From Fomes fomentarius (Eukaryota > Basidiomycota > Agaricomycetes > Polyporales > Polyporaceae): a DNA stretch of 64,000 bases. The stretch lies in assembly GCA_022606135.1 (NCBI GenBank), contig JABYQN010000002.1:1426001-1490000 (forward strand). The letters are read 5' to 3'. Below, one piece after another: positions 10,807 to 22,488 of the stretch. The notes under the pieces were generated by a model, which did not search any database, was not told the origin of the DNA, and worked only from the letters and a program-made list of their open reading frames with translations. Made by a program: the position numbers and the translations under genes. Numbering within the stretch: the stretch's first letter is position 1; each line of letters begins with the position of its first letter.

Positions 10807-13104
10807 ATGGCACCCTCAAAGAAAAGCCCCTCTGCTTCTAAAACACGCTCTTCAGCATCTCAACCCAAGCTTCAGAAGGTCAAGGGAGAGAACTTCTATC
10901 ACAATGCCAAAACCGTGGGCCGTCTCAAGATGCTCAACGGCGGCAAAGCCATCCGCGACCGGGACGGCAGGATTATACAGGCTGCCGCGTTCCAGAAGGG
11001 AGAGGACGAGACGAAGCCGGGGAGAGTACAGCCTGACAGGAGGTGGTTTGGTACGTCTCCTTGCGACGTCTCTGCAGTTGAGGAATTAAGATGTTTTGAC
11101 AGGCAACACAAGGGTGATCTCTCAGACGGCGTTGGATCACTTCCGCACAAGCCTGGCTGCGAAACAAAATGACCCGTACTCCGTACTTCTCCGCCGCAAC
11201 AAGCTTCCAATGGCATTGCTTGATGATGCGGCAAACCCGAATCTTCGCAAGGTGTGTTTCCCCCGATCGCCATGCAAAAGTTCACTGGACTCATTGGCCG
11301 GCACTAGCGTTCCCATATCCTCGAAACCGAGGCATTCAAGGATACATTTGGTCCCAAGGCTCAGCGTAAGAAGCCTCGTTTGGATGTAGGGACGTTTGAG
11401 GAGCTGGGAAAGACCAGTTCGGCGGCGGTGGAAGAGGCAGAGGGCAGCAAGGTCCAGGGTGTCGATGGAGAAGCAGGTGCGTCCTCTGGAATTTCTTGCA
11501 CCACCTTCCCTCTAACTTCGATCTAGGCCCAGTATCATCGACCCCTGCCGCTGACGACTTCCAGACTCACGCCGATATCATTGAGCCTATCTACGCCAAG
11601 GGCACCTCTCGCCGAATCTACGGCGAACTCTACAAGGTCATTGACTCGTCGGATGTGATCATTCATGTCATCGACGCTCGAGACCCTATGGGTACTCTCT
11701 GTGAGTCTGTCTTGGAGTACGTCCGAAAAGAGAAAGCGCATAAGCAAGTGGTGCTTGTCATCAACAAGTGCGATCTCGTTCCGAACTGGGTCACGGTACG
11801 TCCAGTTGTCCGGTTCAAGTCATTCTTGTATCGACGCAGAGTATCAGGCACGCTACGTCCAACACCTCACCCCACGCTACCCCACTCTGGCATTCCACGC
11901 CTCGCCGAACCACTCCTTCGGCAAAGGATCGCTCATCCAGCTCCTCCGCCAGTTCTCGCAGCTGCACGCCGACAAGAAGCAGATCTCCGTCGGCTTCATC
12001 GGCTACCCGAATGTCGGCAAGAGCTCCGTCATCAACACCCTCAAGAGCGGCAAGGTCTGCACCGTCGCGCCCGTGCCCGGCGAAACCAAAGTCTGGCAGT
12101 ACATCACGCTCACCAAGCGCATCTACCTTATCGACTGCCCCGGCATTGTCCCCACCTCGGCCGCCAAGGACTCGCAAACGGATACCGTTCTCAAGGGCGT
12201 CGTCCGCGTCGAGGCGCTCGCGACCCCGTCTGAACACATACCTGCGCTCATGGCGCGCGTCAAGCCGATCTACCTCTCGCGGACGTATGGTATCCCACTG
12301 CCTGATCCCTCAAACCCCTCCGAGGGCTGGGATCCAGAGTCGTTACTCGATAAGATGGCGAGGATGAAGGGCCGGCTGCTCAAGGGCGGCGAGCCGGACC
12401 GCGAGGCTGTCGCGAAGATCCTGCTCAGTGACTGGACGCGGGGCCGGATACCGTTCTTTGTCTCGCCCCCTGAGAGGTCGGAGGAGCTGAACAAGACGGA
12501 AGCGAAGAAGGCGAAGGCGGTTGACGCGAAGGGCAAGGGCAAGGCGAAGGCCGTCGAGGAGGAGCGGGAGCAGAGGCCGGTCGGTGTGAAGCAAAATATA
12601 GGCTCGATCATGCAGAAGAATTCGTTCGTTGGGGAGGATGTACGCCCGCTGGAAGATGAGGATGAGGCGGGTGAGGTTGAAGGAAAGGAAAGTACGGAGA
12701 AGAGCGGCAGCGAGGAGGGAGACGAGAGTGAAGAGGAGGAAGAGACTTTGGGCTGGAACGACGTGTTCAAAGGCGACGGAGCACCTGCGGGCGCAGAAGG
12801 GGAGGCGCCGACAGTCTTCAGCAAGCTCAGCGACGAGGAGGATGCTGCATCAGAGGCTGAGGACTCGGATGATGATGAGCCTGCGCGGCCTCAGAAAGAG
12901 CCTCGGATGACGACGAACAAGGTACGCAGGTTGCGCTCACCAGTTGTTCTGCAAGTTCTGACCCATTCGTCGTTGGAACTTTAGAAAAGGGCGACGAACT
13001 TCTATTCGTCCACGAACGTGAAGAACAAAAACCGCCAGAAGGCCGCGCTGATGAAGTCGTTACAGAGTGGAGACAAGAGCGCCAAAGGCAAACGGAGAAG
13101 ATAG
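10807..13104 (+). CDS. NOG2: nucleolar GTPase NOG2 (GNL2 family)
   Basis: Nucleolar GTPase that joins pre-60S ribosomal particles and supports their maturation and export. Six exons: 10807-11050, 11103-11251, 11308-11476, 11527-11795, 11848-12921 and 12985-13104, giving 674 aa, a normal size for the family. The N-terminal NGP1NT region has [20 protein letters not shown]. The GTPase domain is circularly permuted, as is usual for this group: G4 NKCDLVP precedes G1 [12 protein letters not shown], then G3 DCPGIVP. The C-terminus is acidic and Lys-rich and ends KGKRRR, fitting nucleolar localisation. The start (GCCATGG context) gives MAPSKKS. All splice junctions keep frame. Confidence 0.96.
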
Positions 13105-13334
13105 GGTGTCATCTCTGTTGTATCAACGTTGCTACTCAGTAGCAATACACGCCACGCCGTTGGACGGTTGCAATCAGTCTATGTTGTAGGCCAATGCTCA
13201 CACATGCCATCAGATCGGGAGGATCGGTGGCAGCATGATGGTGTTTCCTATTCTTACTCTGACCGTGATTCTGATCCCTACACATAGTTGCAAGGTATGC
13301 TCCTCCCAGTCTTCCAGCCAACCGATTTTCTTCA

Positions 13335-16300
13335 CTACCAAGTCAACCTCGCCACCCGATTCAAATCCAGCCCAAGCCCTTCCACGACCAACCTACCGAG
13401 CCCCTCTTCGAACTTCCACGACACCCGCTTTCCGTTCACCGACACACCGACTGGCTTCTTCTCTACTCCGAGCACAGTGACTGTCTCCAGCTTTTGCTCT
13501 ACGTGGAAATCTCCAACACGGCTGATCGACAGAGACCCGCCGCTCGCCTTGAACGCGATCGTAGAGCTAGGGGTTGGGGGCACGCTCTCCCCATCGTCCA
13601 CATACGCCGTACCAGATGCGTGACCACCCTTGTCGAGCGTGACGAGCAAGGCATACGGACCCTCTCGTGTCTCCGTCGTGGTGTAAGCTGGCTTGCCGTG
13701 CAGCAAGATTGCAGCACCGTCCCGACCGTGCACGTTGATGTGGCCCAGCGGAGCGTCGAGCGTGGTAGGTCCAGTCGAAGAGGCATTGACAACCTGGTGG
13801 GTGTACCAGTCGCGCCAGACAACACTGCCGCGGCCGGGGAATACTCCATCGACGGTAGTTGCGTTCGGTGTGAGGACGGGCGTGACAAGGATGTCGCGGC
13901 CGATGAGGTATTGGGCGTCGACGCCGAAGAGCTCTTGCTCGTCTGGGAACTCGAAGAACAGCGCGCGGACGGGAGGCGTTCCTCGTGTGGACGCCTGCGC
14001 GAAGAGCGTGTACTGTGAAGAGAAGAGCGCAACAATGTCAGCATCGCCCACCGTTTGAGACAGGAACAGACAGATTCTTCACGCACCCAGTACGGCAGCA
14101 AGCTGTATCTCGCCTGCATCGCCACGCGCGACGCCTCCGCGACGCTGTCCCAGCGGTACGGTTCCTGCGAGAGCGCGCCTATGGTGTTGTGGTTCCTGTA
14201 AAACGGCAGGAACGCGCTGAGCTGCATCCAGCGGTTGCACAGCTCCTCGTCCGTGTTTTCGTTGAAGCCGCACGTGTCCGCGCCGACGAACGGAATCTGG
14301 AAGAGCTGGAACTGGAGCACACCCTGGATGCTGTAGTGCATGTACGCCCATCTCGAGAAGTTGTCACCGAGCCAGTGGCCCGTCCAACGTCCCGAACTTA
14401 CGAAGGTCGAGCGCGAGATGATGAACGGTCGTTTGCCCTGGTGGAGAGAGAGCAACGCGTTGTGCGTGGCCTTTTCTTCCATGAAGCCCCAGAGATTGTG
14501 GACGTCAAGTTCGACGTAGCCCCCTGCGTGTGTTGCGTTGGGCGAAAGCGTGTGCTCGGCAAGTGCGCCGAAACCTGCGATAGGTACGTCAGATTCACAG
14601 CACGATAGGAGAATGGCAGTATGAAGGTACCATTGTGAATGGCATACGGCGGAGCAGTGAGGTTGACATCTTTCAGTCCACCCGCTCCGAGCCCACGTTT
14701 GGCGAGCGCCTCGTTGATGCTCCCGTAGGTCAACGTGCCGTTAATCGTGTGGTTCCCGCTTGGGCCCCAGACAGACGCGTCGTAGCTACAATTACCGCAG
14801 GTTAGCATCGTGAGCGCAAGCGAATACAAGGGCGCGTTGGGCCTTCTCGTACCCTTCAGGATAGTTGGTGACGAGATTTCCAGGCTTTCCTGGGAGGATG
14901 AATGGCACGCTTGTGTCAGTAAGATCCGCCCCACTGCCGCTATATTGAAGAAATCATCAGCATGCATCACCCGCAGCATTCTGGCAATCCAACTGACCAG
15001 GAACCAAGACAGAACGACGAGGCTTCGTTCATATCGAGCCAGATGCCGGAGAATTCGACGCCAGATTGGGACCAGTTCGTCAGCGCCTCTTTCCACAAAC
15101 CAGCAGCGTTCTCGGAAAACCAATCCGGGAAAACCTGGTGAGTATGGTTCAGTGGTGTATCGCAGGTGGAGGTCGAATCTCGACACGCACAGTGTACCCA
15201 GGCCAGACTTGTCCCACGTACTCAGAGCCATCCGGATTCTTGATCCAGACGTCGCTGTTGACGGCTCATGAGCCTGTGCACGCATATAGTGAGATGTTAC
15301 TCATAAGACTCACAGCTCGACGCCGCGAGTATACGGATCGTACTGCATGATGCGTAAGAGACGCTGTCTATACTCAGTCGGAGCCTACTCACTACGTCTG
15401 TATCGTTCGTTGTATGAGCGACAGCCGCGTCAACGATAGGGATGTAACGCTGGTTGTTCGCAGCCTGACCAGAACATTTCAGCATATAGAACCCTGAGGG
15501 ATGATCGCACGCCTACTCACCAAATCTCGGATGAACGCCCTGACCTCCTCTGCCGGGAAGCTCACAGGATCGGTCGTGAAGTCGCGATACGCATGGTACA
15601 AATCAATGTCATTCCACATCACCTCCAGGGGGATGTTTGCGTCGCGCATGCGTTGGACCTGATCACGCGTCTCACTGACGTTGGCGTACCCCCACCGGCA
15701 GAGTTGGAAGCCGAACCCCCAGTATGGCTGCCAGGTCGGTAGGCCGATCAGGGCTCCGTACTGCTCTATGACATCCGTTGGAGATGGCCCGGAGAGGAAG
15801 TAGAAGTCGAGTGTGCCACCGAGGAGACGATATTCGATGAGGGAGACATTTGAGGAGGGCGGGGTGAGCAGCAGGATATCGGAACCCGCGGCACTGCAGA
15901 GAGTGGGTATATGCGTCACAATTGCTAGAGGGGGATACGGACCTGAAGAGGAACACTCCGTGCGACTGCGACTTGTTCGTCTTCCCGTCGTAACGGTGTT
16001 CCAGATAGAAAGGATGAACGCCGTAACTGCGCGTGTGGGACCGTGATTGAGTTGTACTTGAACGCACGCCACAAGGATCAGACGTACACATTCTCATCGA
16101 CAGGATCACCGACATCCCGGGCCCACATGGTCTGTATTGTTCCATTACCGCCATTCGAGCCGACGTCGCGACGGAACCCGCTGCTCGCGATTACTTCACC
16201 TAGACCGTAGACATTCGTGCCGAGAGGTAACGAAGATGTGAGCTGGAGATATTGATCCTCAAACACGAGCGGGAAGCCATCAAGAGCCGTGCTGTTATCG

Positions 16301-16966
16301 GTGGGAATAACAGGCGGAATCGGTGTCTGGGGCAAGGAGGAGATACGAGTGTCGAAGAGCGACTGTGCGTCTGGTGCAGAACGGCGGGTGATCCAGAACG
16401 CGAACGGCGTAGATTGATAGTTGAACACCAAGTCTGAGGTGTTCTTGCCTCCAGAGATCGCTTTAGCTCCGGTACCAAGGTCCACAACTGAGGACGGGAT
16501 CGTGAACTGCGACTTCGCGGTGTCATAGATATTCACGTGTAGGCTGCGAAGGTCCCGTAAGCACAACATTGTCAGCCAACACATGGTTGATGTCATATGT
16601 ACCGCTGTTGGGTTTCATAGGTCACCTCGAGAGTAAGGTTGGCGATGTCTCGACCAAATGCATTACACGCTGATCCAGCAAGGTTCAGCTGGGCCGTTAA
16701 GCCGTTCTTGGTCTCGTGTATAGACGATAATGTGTATCCTGGATGATAGAACGGAGTTAGCTGTGCGCTGCTCGGCCTCTGATGCGAACATCAGCAGGCC
16801 ACCGTTGTACGTCAGGGTACGCACCTGGACACGAAGAAACGTTATGCGAGTACGTTTGGTCCTCGAGATTGTTTCCACCCAGTAGCTCCCTCGAGAGCCG
16901 CGAGTGTTCGCGTGCATATACGATACGACTTGCGAGCAATGCGCCCACAAGGTATACCGCGAGCAT
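13335..16966 (-). CDS. alpha-glucosidase, glycoside hydrolase family 31
   Basis: Secreted GH31 enzyme, most likely an alpha-glucosidase acting on maltose or starch oligosaccharides. The gene has about ten exons. The start at 16966 gives MLAVYLVGALLASRIVYA, a good signal peptide, and lies about 90 nt below a TATA box at 17052-17059. An upstream in-frame ATG at 17080 lies above that TATA box and is less likely. After an intron the mature N-terminus carries SSCPGYTLSS and NAFGRDIANLTLEV. The catalytic nucleophile block is GIWLDMNEASSF (about 15018-15050); the acid/base region is WTGHWLGDNFSRW (about 14345-14385). Many N-x-S/T sites fit secretion. The GH20 gene downstream on the same strand suggests neighbouring carbohydrate-degrading functions. 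Alpha-xylosidase is the main alternative. Confidence 0.92.
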
Positions 16967-17051
16967 AGTGAATCCCAAGCACCTGAGGAGGAGACGAAGG
17001 AATTTTAGGTCGTCAGGGGCGACAACGGACGGTGCCTCCTCTTCCCGACTC

Positions 17052-17059
17052 CTTTTATA
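17052..17059 (-). promoter_or_regulatory. TATA box of the GH31 gene
   Basis: TATAAAAG on the minus strand, about 90 nt upstream of the ATG at 16966. Its position favours that start over the in-frame ATG at 17080. Confidence 0.6.
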
Positions 17060-17080
17060 CGAACAAGGATACAACGTCAT

Positions 17081-17819
17081 TCATGGCTCGTGCCCATTCA
17101 GCGGCAGCCGGGAGAAGCGGGTTCTGATGAGTCCAACCAGAGCTGGTCAGGCGGACTGTCTCGCGAAGTAAGGAGAAGGAGATGGGCCGAAGGGCGAGTG
17201 GAAGGATCAAAGAAGCACAAGGGAGATGTCTCATGATCCGCTAGTTCTGTCAGTCCCCGTTCCGTAGCGAGAAAAACGTGGTGAGCACAGATGGCGGGCG
17301 ACGATGAATGTCCTGCCCCCGAAGCCTGGTTGAGAAGCAAGAAAGAAACAGGTGGGAACAAGCGCCCGTTGCCCAGGTCCACGTGCTCTTATTCCGGCTA
17401 CCAAACCGCCGTAGCCTCCAAAAACTACGAAGCGTACAGATGATCAACCTCAAATCAATCTCCTGCCATTCACTCAAACCGTGCTTTATGGGGTAGAGTG
17501 CCCAATAGCATCTCTGGAGGTAGAATCGCCTTCGCGTCTTTTCGGATAGGTAGAGCGTCTCGCATGACGCAACACGATTATTATGCCTTTCTGATAGACA
17601 TCACCTCGAGCTCGTTGGCCTCTCCGTGCTTATACCAGGCACTCTGCAAGGATGTATGGTGTTCTCCAAAAGGTCACCAGATCCAGACATCACTGACAAC
17701 CCCTTAGGTCAGGAAAAGCGTTAGCCTAGCAAAGACAATCAGAGTTGATTCTATGTGAACCTATGAACAGCTCACAACGATACACAATCAGATCTTCGCT
17801 TCTGCCCCGCCGGCACGAC
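17081..17819. other. intergenic region between GH31 and GH20 genes
   Basis: Upstream region of the GH31 gene and downstream region of the GH20 gene. A 75-codon minus-strand frame around 17250-17477 has no recognisable features. One CACGTG E-box lies near 17378. I see nothing else. Confidence 0.5.
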
Positions 17820-19952
17820 CTACGTCCCAAGCGTCAACTTGACGTCCTTGATCGTGCCCGTGAACTCATGGCTGCCGATGTACTGGGAAGGCGCCGCGAA
17901 CGACATGTTTCCAAGCGCCATGTAGTCTCCCCAGATATCCATGAGCGTGTGCCAGTACCGAGGGTTCGGCTCGTCTCCGTTGATGACGGCATACGTATAG
18001 TCGCGCGTCACGTGTATCGAGATATTCGTGTATGTATCCGGAGGGAGGGAGTATCCAAGCGCGTACAGTTGGCCGGTGGCTTCGAAGGTCAAATTGGCTA
18101 TATGCAGCTTCGAGTCGATGCCAGAGAACAAGACTCCTGTCCCGGGGGCCTCGGAATCGGGCTTGACGCTGAAGGAAAGTGTGTACGGCGGGCCCACGGA
18201 TGGTATATCGGTGCTAATGGTACGGTCATGGTACGTCCCGGGGAACTGATACACGACGTCCCCAAACTTTGGTTTGACGACGCGATTGAGGTTTTGACCT
18301 GGGGCTGCAGTATTCAGCACGGGATACACGATGTCGAACTGGTCGCGGGTGAGCCCCGTCGCACGGACGTCACTTCCCGCCCATGTTTTCTCGGCGAACA
18401 CGGCGATGCTCCGCGCGAGCTGGTAGTAAATCTCGAGCGCTGTTGTCGCGTTGTTCCCCCAGTCGTTCCAGAGCGCGAAGATCGCACCACGGAGGTTGGG
18501 CGCATCCACGCTTGTGTTGTTCGTGGGGTCGTTAGGCGAGAAGATGTTCGGCGCCCAGCCCTTCCCGCCGGGAGCACCTGACCAGAGTATATCCTGGTCG
18601 AGTTCCTGTGGAAACTGCCCGTCCTCGGACGTCTTCCCGTCGAGATAGAGGAATGCCTGCTCGGAGTTGATGACGAGGTAGCCCTTAGACAGGAGCTGTA
18701 CTGGGATGTCGTCGCCGGGGAAGTTCCAGTGCTGGATCGTGATGTTCGTAGAGACCGACAAGGTCTTGCTGGGCTCGTTCGTACCCCAGATCCGGATGCT
18801 CTTTCCTGACTTGGACTCGATGTAGGAGGACATTTCGTTCACGAAAGAGATGTAGTCATCCGCAAGGGCAGGATCGTACTCGTCTGCACCGATAGAGACC
18901 TCCGAAGCAGACAACCAAGGGAGAAATTCGTCCCATATGGACTTGATGGTGGGTATGGTCTCAGGATGGGTTAGGTTCAGATGGTCGGGTGCGCCGTTCT
19001 CCATGAGCTCGGGCTTCCACTGGTTGATGACGAGGGAATGTCCTGGCGTATCGATCTCGGGGACGACAGTGACCCCGTGGTTAGCGCATTCTTGCTGCAT
19101 CTTAATGAAATCATCCTTCGCCCAGCTTTCGTTTCTCCGAGGCACAAGAGCTTCGAGCGCCGAACCTACAGACGGCTGGAAACGGAACGCCGCATAGAGT
19201 TCCTTCCATCCCTCGTTACCGTCTCCATAGAGGAACGCCGGATTCCAGAGATTGTCCGACGCATGGAGATGGATCTCGTTCAGTTTGAAAAACGATGCGT
19301 ATTTGCAGAGATCGCCTGAGTAACTGATACTTTTAGAGCCAGGCGGGACACTCTGAAGAATTGACGTACCCAAGAACGAGGTGTCGAACCAATGCCTCCC
19401 AGCATCCAACATGAAACCTCGTATTTCCCATCCCGGAGAGTCGGACCCGACTCCTGCTGGGAACGACAACTCTTTGTCTCCGTTATTGAGCTTGATCGCG
19501 GCCTGCTGGAGAAAGGTTCTAGTGCCCCACCACACGCCTATAGGTGCAATTCCTTTGATGGTGAACGACTTCGGGGTCACTTCAATGTCATACCCCTCAT
19601 TTGTTGCCCGTCCGTTATATAACTCGTAACTCAGAGAGGGGTCAAGGGCGAGATAGATAGCAGAGTTCGCACTGGGGATAGTGGACGATAGCGAGATGGG
19701 CGCAACGCGAATGAACGGTATCACGTCTGCCAGATCTTCCCGGAAGGCCTTTGCAAAGTCGAGCAAAGAGGGACTGCCATGGCTTGCGTACTGGCTGTCG
19801 ACGACGATGTTCACAGTTGACGATATTATGAATGTACCAGATGAGGATGTGAAGGATGCTACCGACGGGATCTGGGGCTCGAGGGGACTAGCTCGGACGC
19901 TCAAGAAGGTTATCCAGAGACTAAGCAACGTCCACTGTATCGTTGGATGCAT
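17820..19952 (-). CDS. beta-N-acetylhexosaminidase-like, GH20
   Basis: Secreted GH20-type hexosaminidase, expected to remove terminal N-acetylhexosamine from chitin oligomers or glycans. Start at 19952: MHPTIQWTLLSLWITFLSVR is a signal peptide, probably cut after VRA. A GH20b-like N-terminal domain is followed by the barrel: GFMLDAGRHWFDTSFLG, NEIHLHASDNLWNP, VVPEIDTPGHS and the acid-base pair in SIGADEYD. The C-terminal 150 residues resemble a lectin/concanavalin-type domain (FSGIDSKLHI... GTIKDVKLTLG). A 54-nt stretch at 19316-19369 has GT-AG ends, no stop and length divisible by three. Removing it joins SFLG to DLCKYASFF as in other family members, so it is an intron, and the protein is 692 aa rather than 710. 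Confidence 0.92.
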   Translation of the reverse strand: MHPTIQWTLLSLWITFLSVRASPLEPQIPSVASFTSSSGTFIISSTVNIVVDSQYASHGSPSLLDFAKAFREDLADVIPFIRVAPISLSSTIPSANSAIYLALDPSLSYELYNGRATNEGYDIEVTPKSFTIKGIAPIGVWWGTRTFLQQAAIKLNNGDKELSFPAGVGSDSPGWEIRGFMLDAGRHWFDTSFLGTSILQSVPPGSKSISYSGDLCKYASFFKLNEIHLHASDNLWNPAFLYGDGNEGWKELYAAFRFQPSVGSALEALVPRRNESWAKDDFIKMQQECANHGVTVVPEIDTPGHSLVINQWKPELMENGAPDHLNLTHPETIPTIKSIWDEFLPWLSASEVSIGADEYDPALADDYISFVNEMSSYIESKSGKSIRIWGTNEPSKTLSVSTNITIQHWNFPGDDIPVQLLSKGYLVINSEQAFLYLDGKTSEDGQFPQELDQDILWSGAPGGKGWAPNIFSPNDPTNNTSVDAPNLRGAIFALWNDWGNNATTALEIYYQLARSIAVFAEKTWAGSDVRATGLTRDQFDIVYPVLNTAAPGQNLNRVVKPKFGDVVYQFPGTYHDRTISTDIPSVGPPYTLSFSVKPDSEAPGTGVLFSGIDSKLHIANLTFEATGQLYALGYSLPPDTYTNISIHVTRDYTYAVINGDEPNPRYWHTLMDIWGDYMALGNMSFAAPSQYIGSHEFTGTIKDVKLTLGT

Positions 19953-19989
19953 GCGGAACTACCTATGAGGAGGGTCGGACGATGCCAAT

Positions 19990-20042
19990 CTGTTGAAAGC
20001 ATCAGCGAACTCGACCCCAACCAGATGGGTCATGCGACTTAC
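19990..20042 (-). other. probable 5'UTR intron of the GH20 gene
   Basis: GTAAGT to TTTCAACAG, 53 nt, between a TATA-like element at 20109-20116 and the start codon at 19952. The typical fungal donor and acceptor and the position make an untranslated-leader intron likely. Confidence 0.5.
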
Positions 20043-20108
20043 GATACTCGGTGGTGGGAGGAGGAAGAATGCTAAGATACCTGGAAGCCTAAGGCATTTG
20101 AGACAGGC

Positions 20109-20116
20109 ATATATAA
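20109..20116 (-). promoter_or_regulatory. TATA-like element of the GH20 gene
   Basis: Minus-strand TTATATAT about 157 nt upstream of the GH20 start codon. The 53-nt leader intron shortens that distance in the mature mRNA. Confidence 0.45.
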
Positions 20117-20437
20117 GGCATAGAGAAGGACAAACGATGCCGAGAGCACACGGTCGTCGCATCCTAGATGTCAATTAGTACCCGAAGAATTAGAAGTCGA
20201 TAGCATGTGACACTATCTGGGGTGCCACAAGGACGTTCGAATTGCGGCGGAATGATAAGGTATGCCTGATCGCTCCATTCACATGGGGAGCATGGTGAAT
20301 TGAAGGACAGAGATAATGCACACAAGTATACAGGGGAGAGTCTGCGAAACGCATACACGTTGCATATGTAGCCATACAAGGGTGGACCCACATGATTTGC
20401 GGGACATACGGCGATAGGTAGTCGTGAGTCACCCCGT

Positions 20438-21286
20438 TTACTCTTCGTCCTCCTCTTCGCCTTCCTCCTTCTTCGCAGCAGCAGCCTGGCGCTTGCGCTT
20501 GACACGGCCAGGACGACCCCCACCGTACGGCGAAGTGAGGGCAAAGTCGATGTGTTTTTGAGAGTCGAGACGAACGACGAAGGAAGGCACGTTGACAATC
20601 TGCTTGCCAACACTGTAACGATACTGTGTGAACACGAGTGAGGTATGAGGGTTATTAGTGACTTACCGGATGTGCCTCTGGCGGATGAGGACACGGGCGT
20701 GATGGATGGACTTGGCCAATCCGCTCTTGAAAACCTGGGTCTGAAGGCGACGCTCCAAGAAGTCCTCAATCTTCAGGGACAACACGTAATCGAGACGCAT
20801 ACGGGACTCATCGAGCACACCGATGCGGACGAGACGGCGAATGAGGGCGTTGCCCTCGAAGAGACGCTTGGGATCCTTGTCATCGAGCTTAAGCAGCTCA
20901 CGGGCTGCACGACGAATCTTGGAAAGGATAAGACCGATGCGCCAGATCTCGCGCTTGTTCCGCAGACCGTACTCGCCGGCGAGCTAGGATTCGAGGGACG
21001 TATGTTTGTACTCCATACGCACACTATGAACTGAACAAATCACGCACCTTGAGCTCAGAATCTAGCCGAGCGGACTCAAACGGACGACGGGGGACCTTGT
21101 AACTGTGATATTATCGTCGAAACGGAATGGGGCACGGCTATGATCAGCACGGTGCATCCCTCCACAAAGTGGATCTTGAAGAGTAAGAAACGCTCACGTC
21201 TTGCTGTGGTTCCGCGGGGCCCTGCACGCCAGAAGTCAGCACGACACCGTCCACGATGCTCGCAACCATGGACATTACCTAGGCAT
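20438..21286 (-). CDS. RPS9: 40S ribosomal protein uS4 (S9)
   Basis: Small-subunit ribosomal protein uS4, an early-assembling 18S rRNA binder involved in decoding accuracy. Five exons on the minus strand: 21279-21286, 21198-21221, 21048-21102, 20667-20983 and 20438-20612, total 192 aa, normal for the family. The protein begins [20 protein letters not shown] and includes [20 protein letters not shown], the S4 RNA-binding part ([11 protein letters not shown]... [12 protein letters not shown]) and [20 protein letters not shown], ending in an acidic tail. Exon 1 carries only 8 coding nucleotides and exon 2 only 24. Both were placed because they restore the conserved N-terminus exactly. It is divergently arranged with eL21 over a 264-bp shared promoter. 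Confidence 0.96.
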
Positions 21287-21550
21287 TTTTCTTGAGGATG
21301 GCGGAAAACAATGGAGGAGCCTAGCACTAGCCTTGTGGAATGTCTTCTAGGTACAAACGCCGCCAAACAGCTAGGGTTTGCGCGCTCAGCCACAACTGTA
21401 CAGCTGTATCTCAGCCACTCGGCGATCTCCGGCTCACAAACTTGGGTTCCCGCCAGTGTACGGTGCCGACACCACCAGCAACGCCTACGACGTTAGTGAT
21501 TCTGCCGCTGTGCTTGACGTTCCCGAGCTTATCTCTGTGTAGCCTTCAAG
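21287..21550. promoter_or_regulatory. bidirectional ribosomal-protein promoter
   Basis: The 264 bp between the uS4 and eL21 start codons must drive both genes. A TAGGGTTT telo-box (reverse complement AAACCCTA) lies at 21372-21379. In several fungi such sites are bound by Tbf1-type factors at ribosomal-protein genes. Pyrimidine-rich tracts occur just before the eL21 start. That this site acts on both genes is inferred from its position. Confidence 0.6.
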
Positions 21551-22208
21551 ATGCCGCACTCCTTTGGTTACCGCGCGCGTACGCGCGACATGTTCAAGCG
21601 GGGCTTCAAGGGTGCGGACTTATGAACCTATGGTATCTTCATGTCTCTCAGTTCGGCACCACAGAGCATGGCCCCATCAAGTTGTCGACCTACCTCACGA
21701 CCTTCCGCATTGGTGACATTGTCGACATCAAGGCGAATGCTGCGCAGCAAAAGGGCATGCCCCACAAATACTACCATGGGTTCGTGTGGGCCTCTCAGCG
21801 AAACTGCCCGCTCGCTGACGATAGTTATACACCGTTAGCCGGACTGGTATCATCTACAACGTGACCCCTAGTGCTGTCGGTATCATCATCAACAAGGTCG
21901 TCGGAAACCGCTACATCGAGAAGCGGGTGAACATCCGTGTTGAGCACATCCGACACTCCAAGTGCAGGCAGGAGTTCCTTGACCGTGTCAAGCGGAACCA
22001 TGATGGGCATGTTGCAGCGAAGGAGAAGGGTGGTAAGTATCAGTGGTCCTTGCTCAGACTCGTCCGTCTCTAATCGCACTTGCCTGATCGTTCAGAGCGC
22101 GTCAACCTCAAGCGTCAACCTGTCCTACCCCGCGGTGCCCGGACCATTTCGACAAAGGACAACGCACCTCAGACGATGAGGCCAGTGCCTTACGAGACCA
22201 CCATCTAA
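21551..22208 (+). CDS. RPL21: 60S ribosomal protein eL21
   Basis: Large-subunit ribosomal protein eL21. Four exons: 21551-21611, 21665-21779, 21839-22032 and 22096-22208, giving 160 aa, the usual size. It begins [20 protein letters not shown], continues [20 protein letters not shown] and [20 protein letters not shown], with [14 protein letters not shown], and ends PVPYETTI. The donor of intron 2 is GTTCGT, a weaker consensus, but it is the only join that restores [10 protein letters not shown]. Shares a promoter with uS4. Confidence 0.97.
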
Positions 22209-22488
22209 ATCTTATTGCGAGCCCCTCCCAGCCGCTTTCACACGAGGTTCATGTTTGTTGTCGTCTTCCATGTTCCTATGTATGCCCATGCACAAATACG
22301 CATCACATGGTAACAATTGTACTATACCATCCATGAGTGGAAGCGTGATCTCAGTGGAATGCTTGGCCATCTACTCAACAACCCTCCGCTAAGCGTATGG
22401 TAATCAGCCTGCAGCGCCGCTCGCTGCGCTTACAAGTTACGGGGTTCGTTCATAGACGCCCAAGACACGCTTGTGTCTGACCTACATC

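Noticed and set aside
12270..12824. 184-codon minus-strand frame
   Set aside because: Antisense to the acidic C-terminal region of NOG2; poly-Ser is the complement of Glu/Asp codons.
17080..17080. Upstream ATG as start of the GH31 gene
   Set aside because: It lies above the TATA box at 17052-17059, and the ATG at 16966 gives a clean signal peptide.
17745..18581. 278-codon plus-strand frame
   Set aside because: Antisense to the GH20 gene, which has clear catalytic motifs; a composition-driven shadow.
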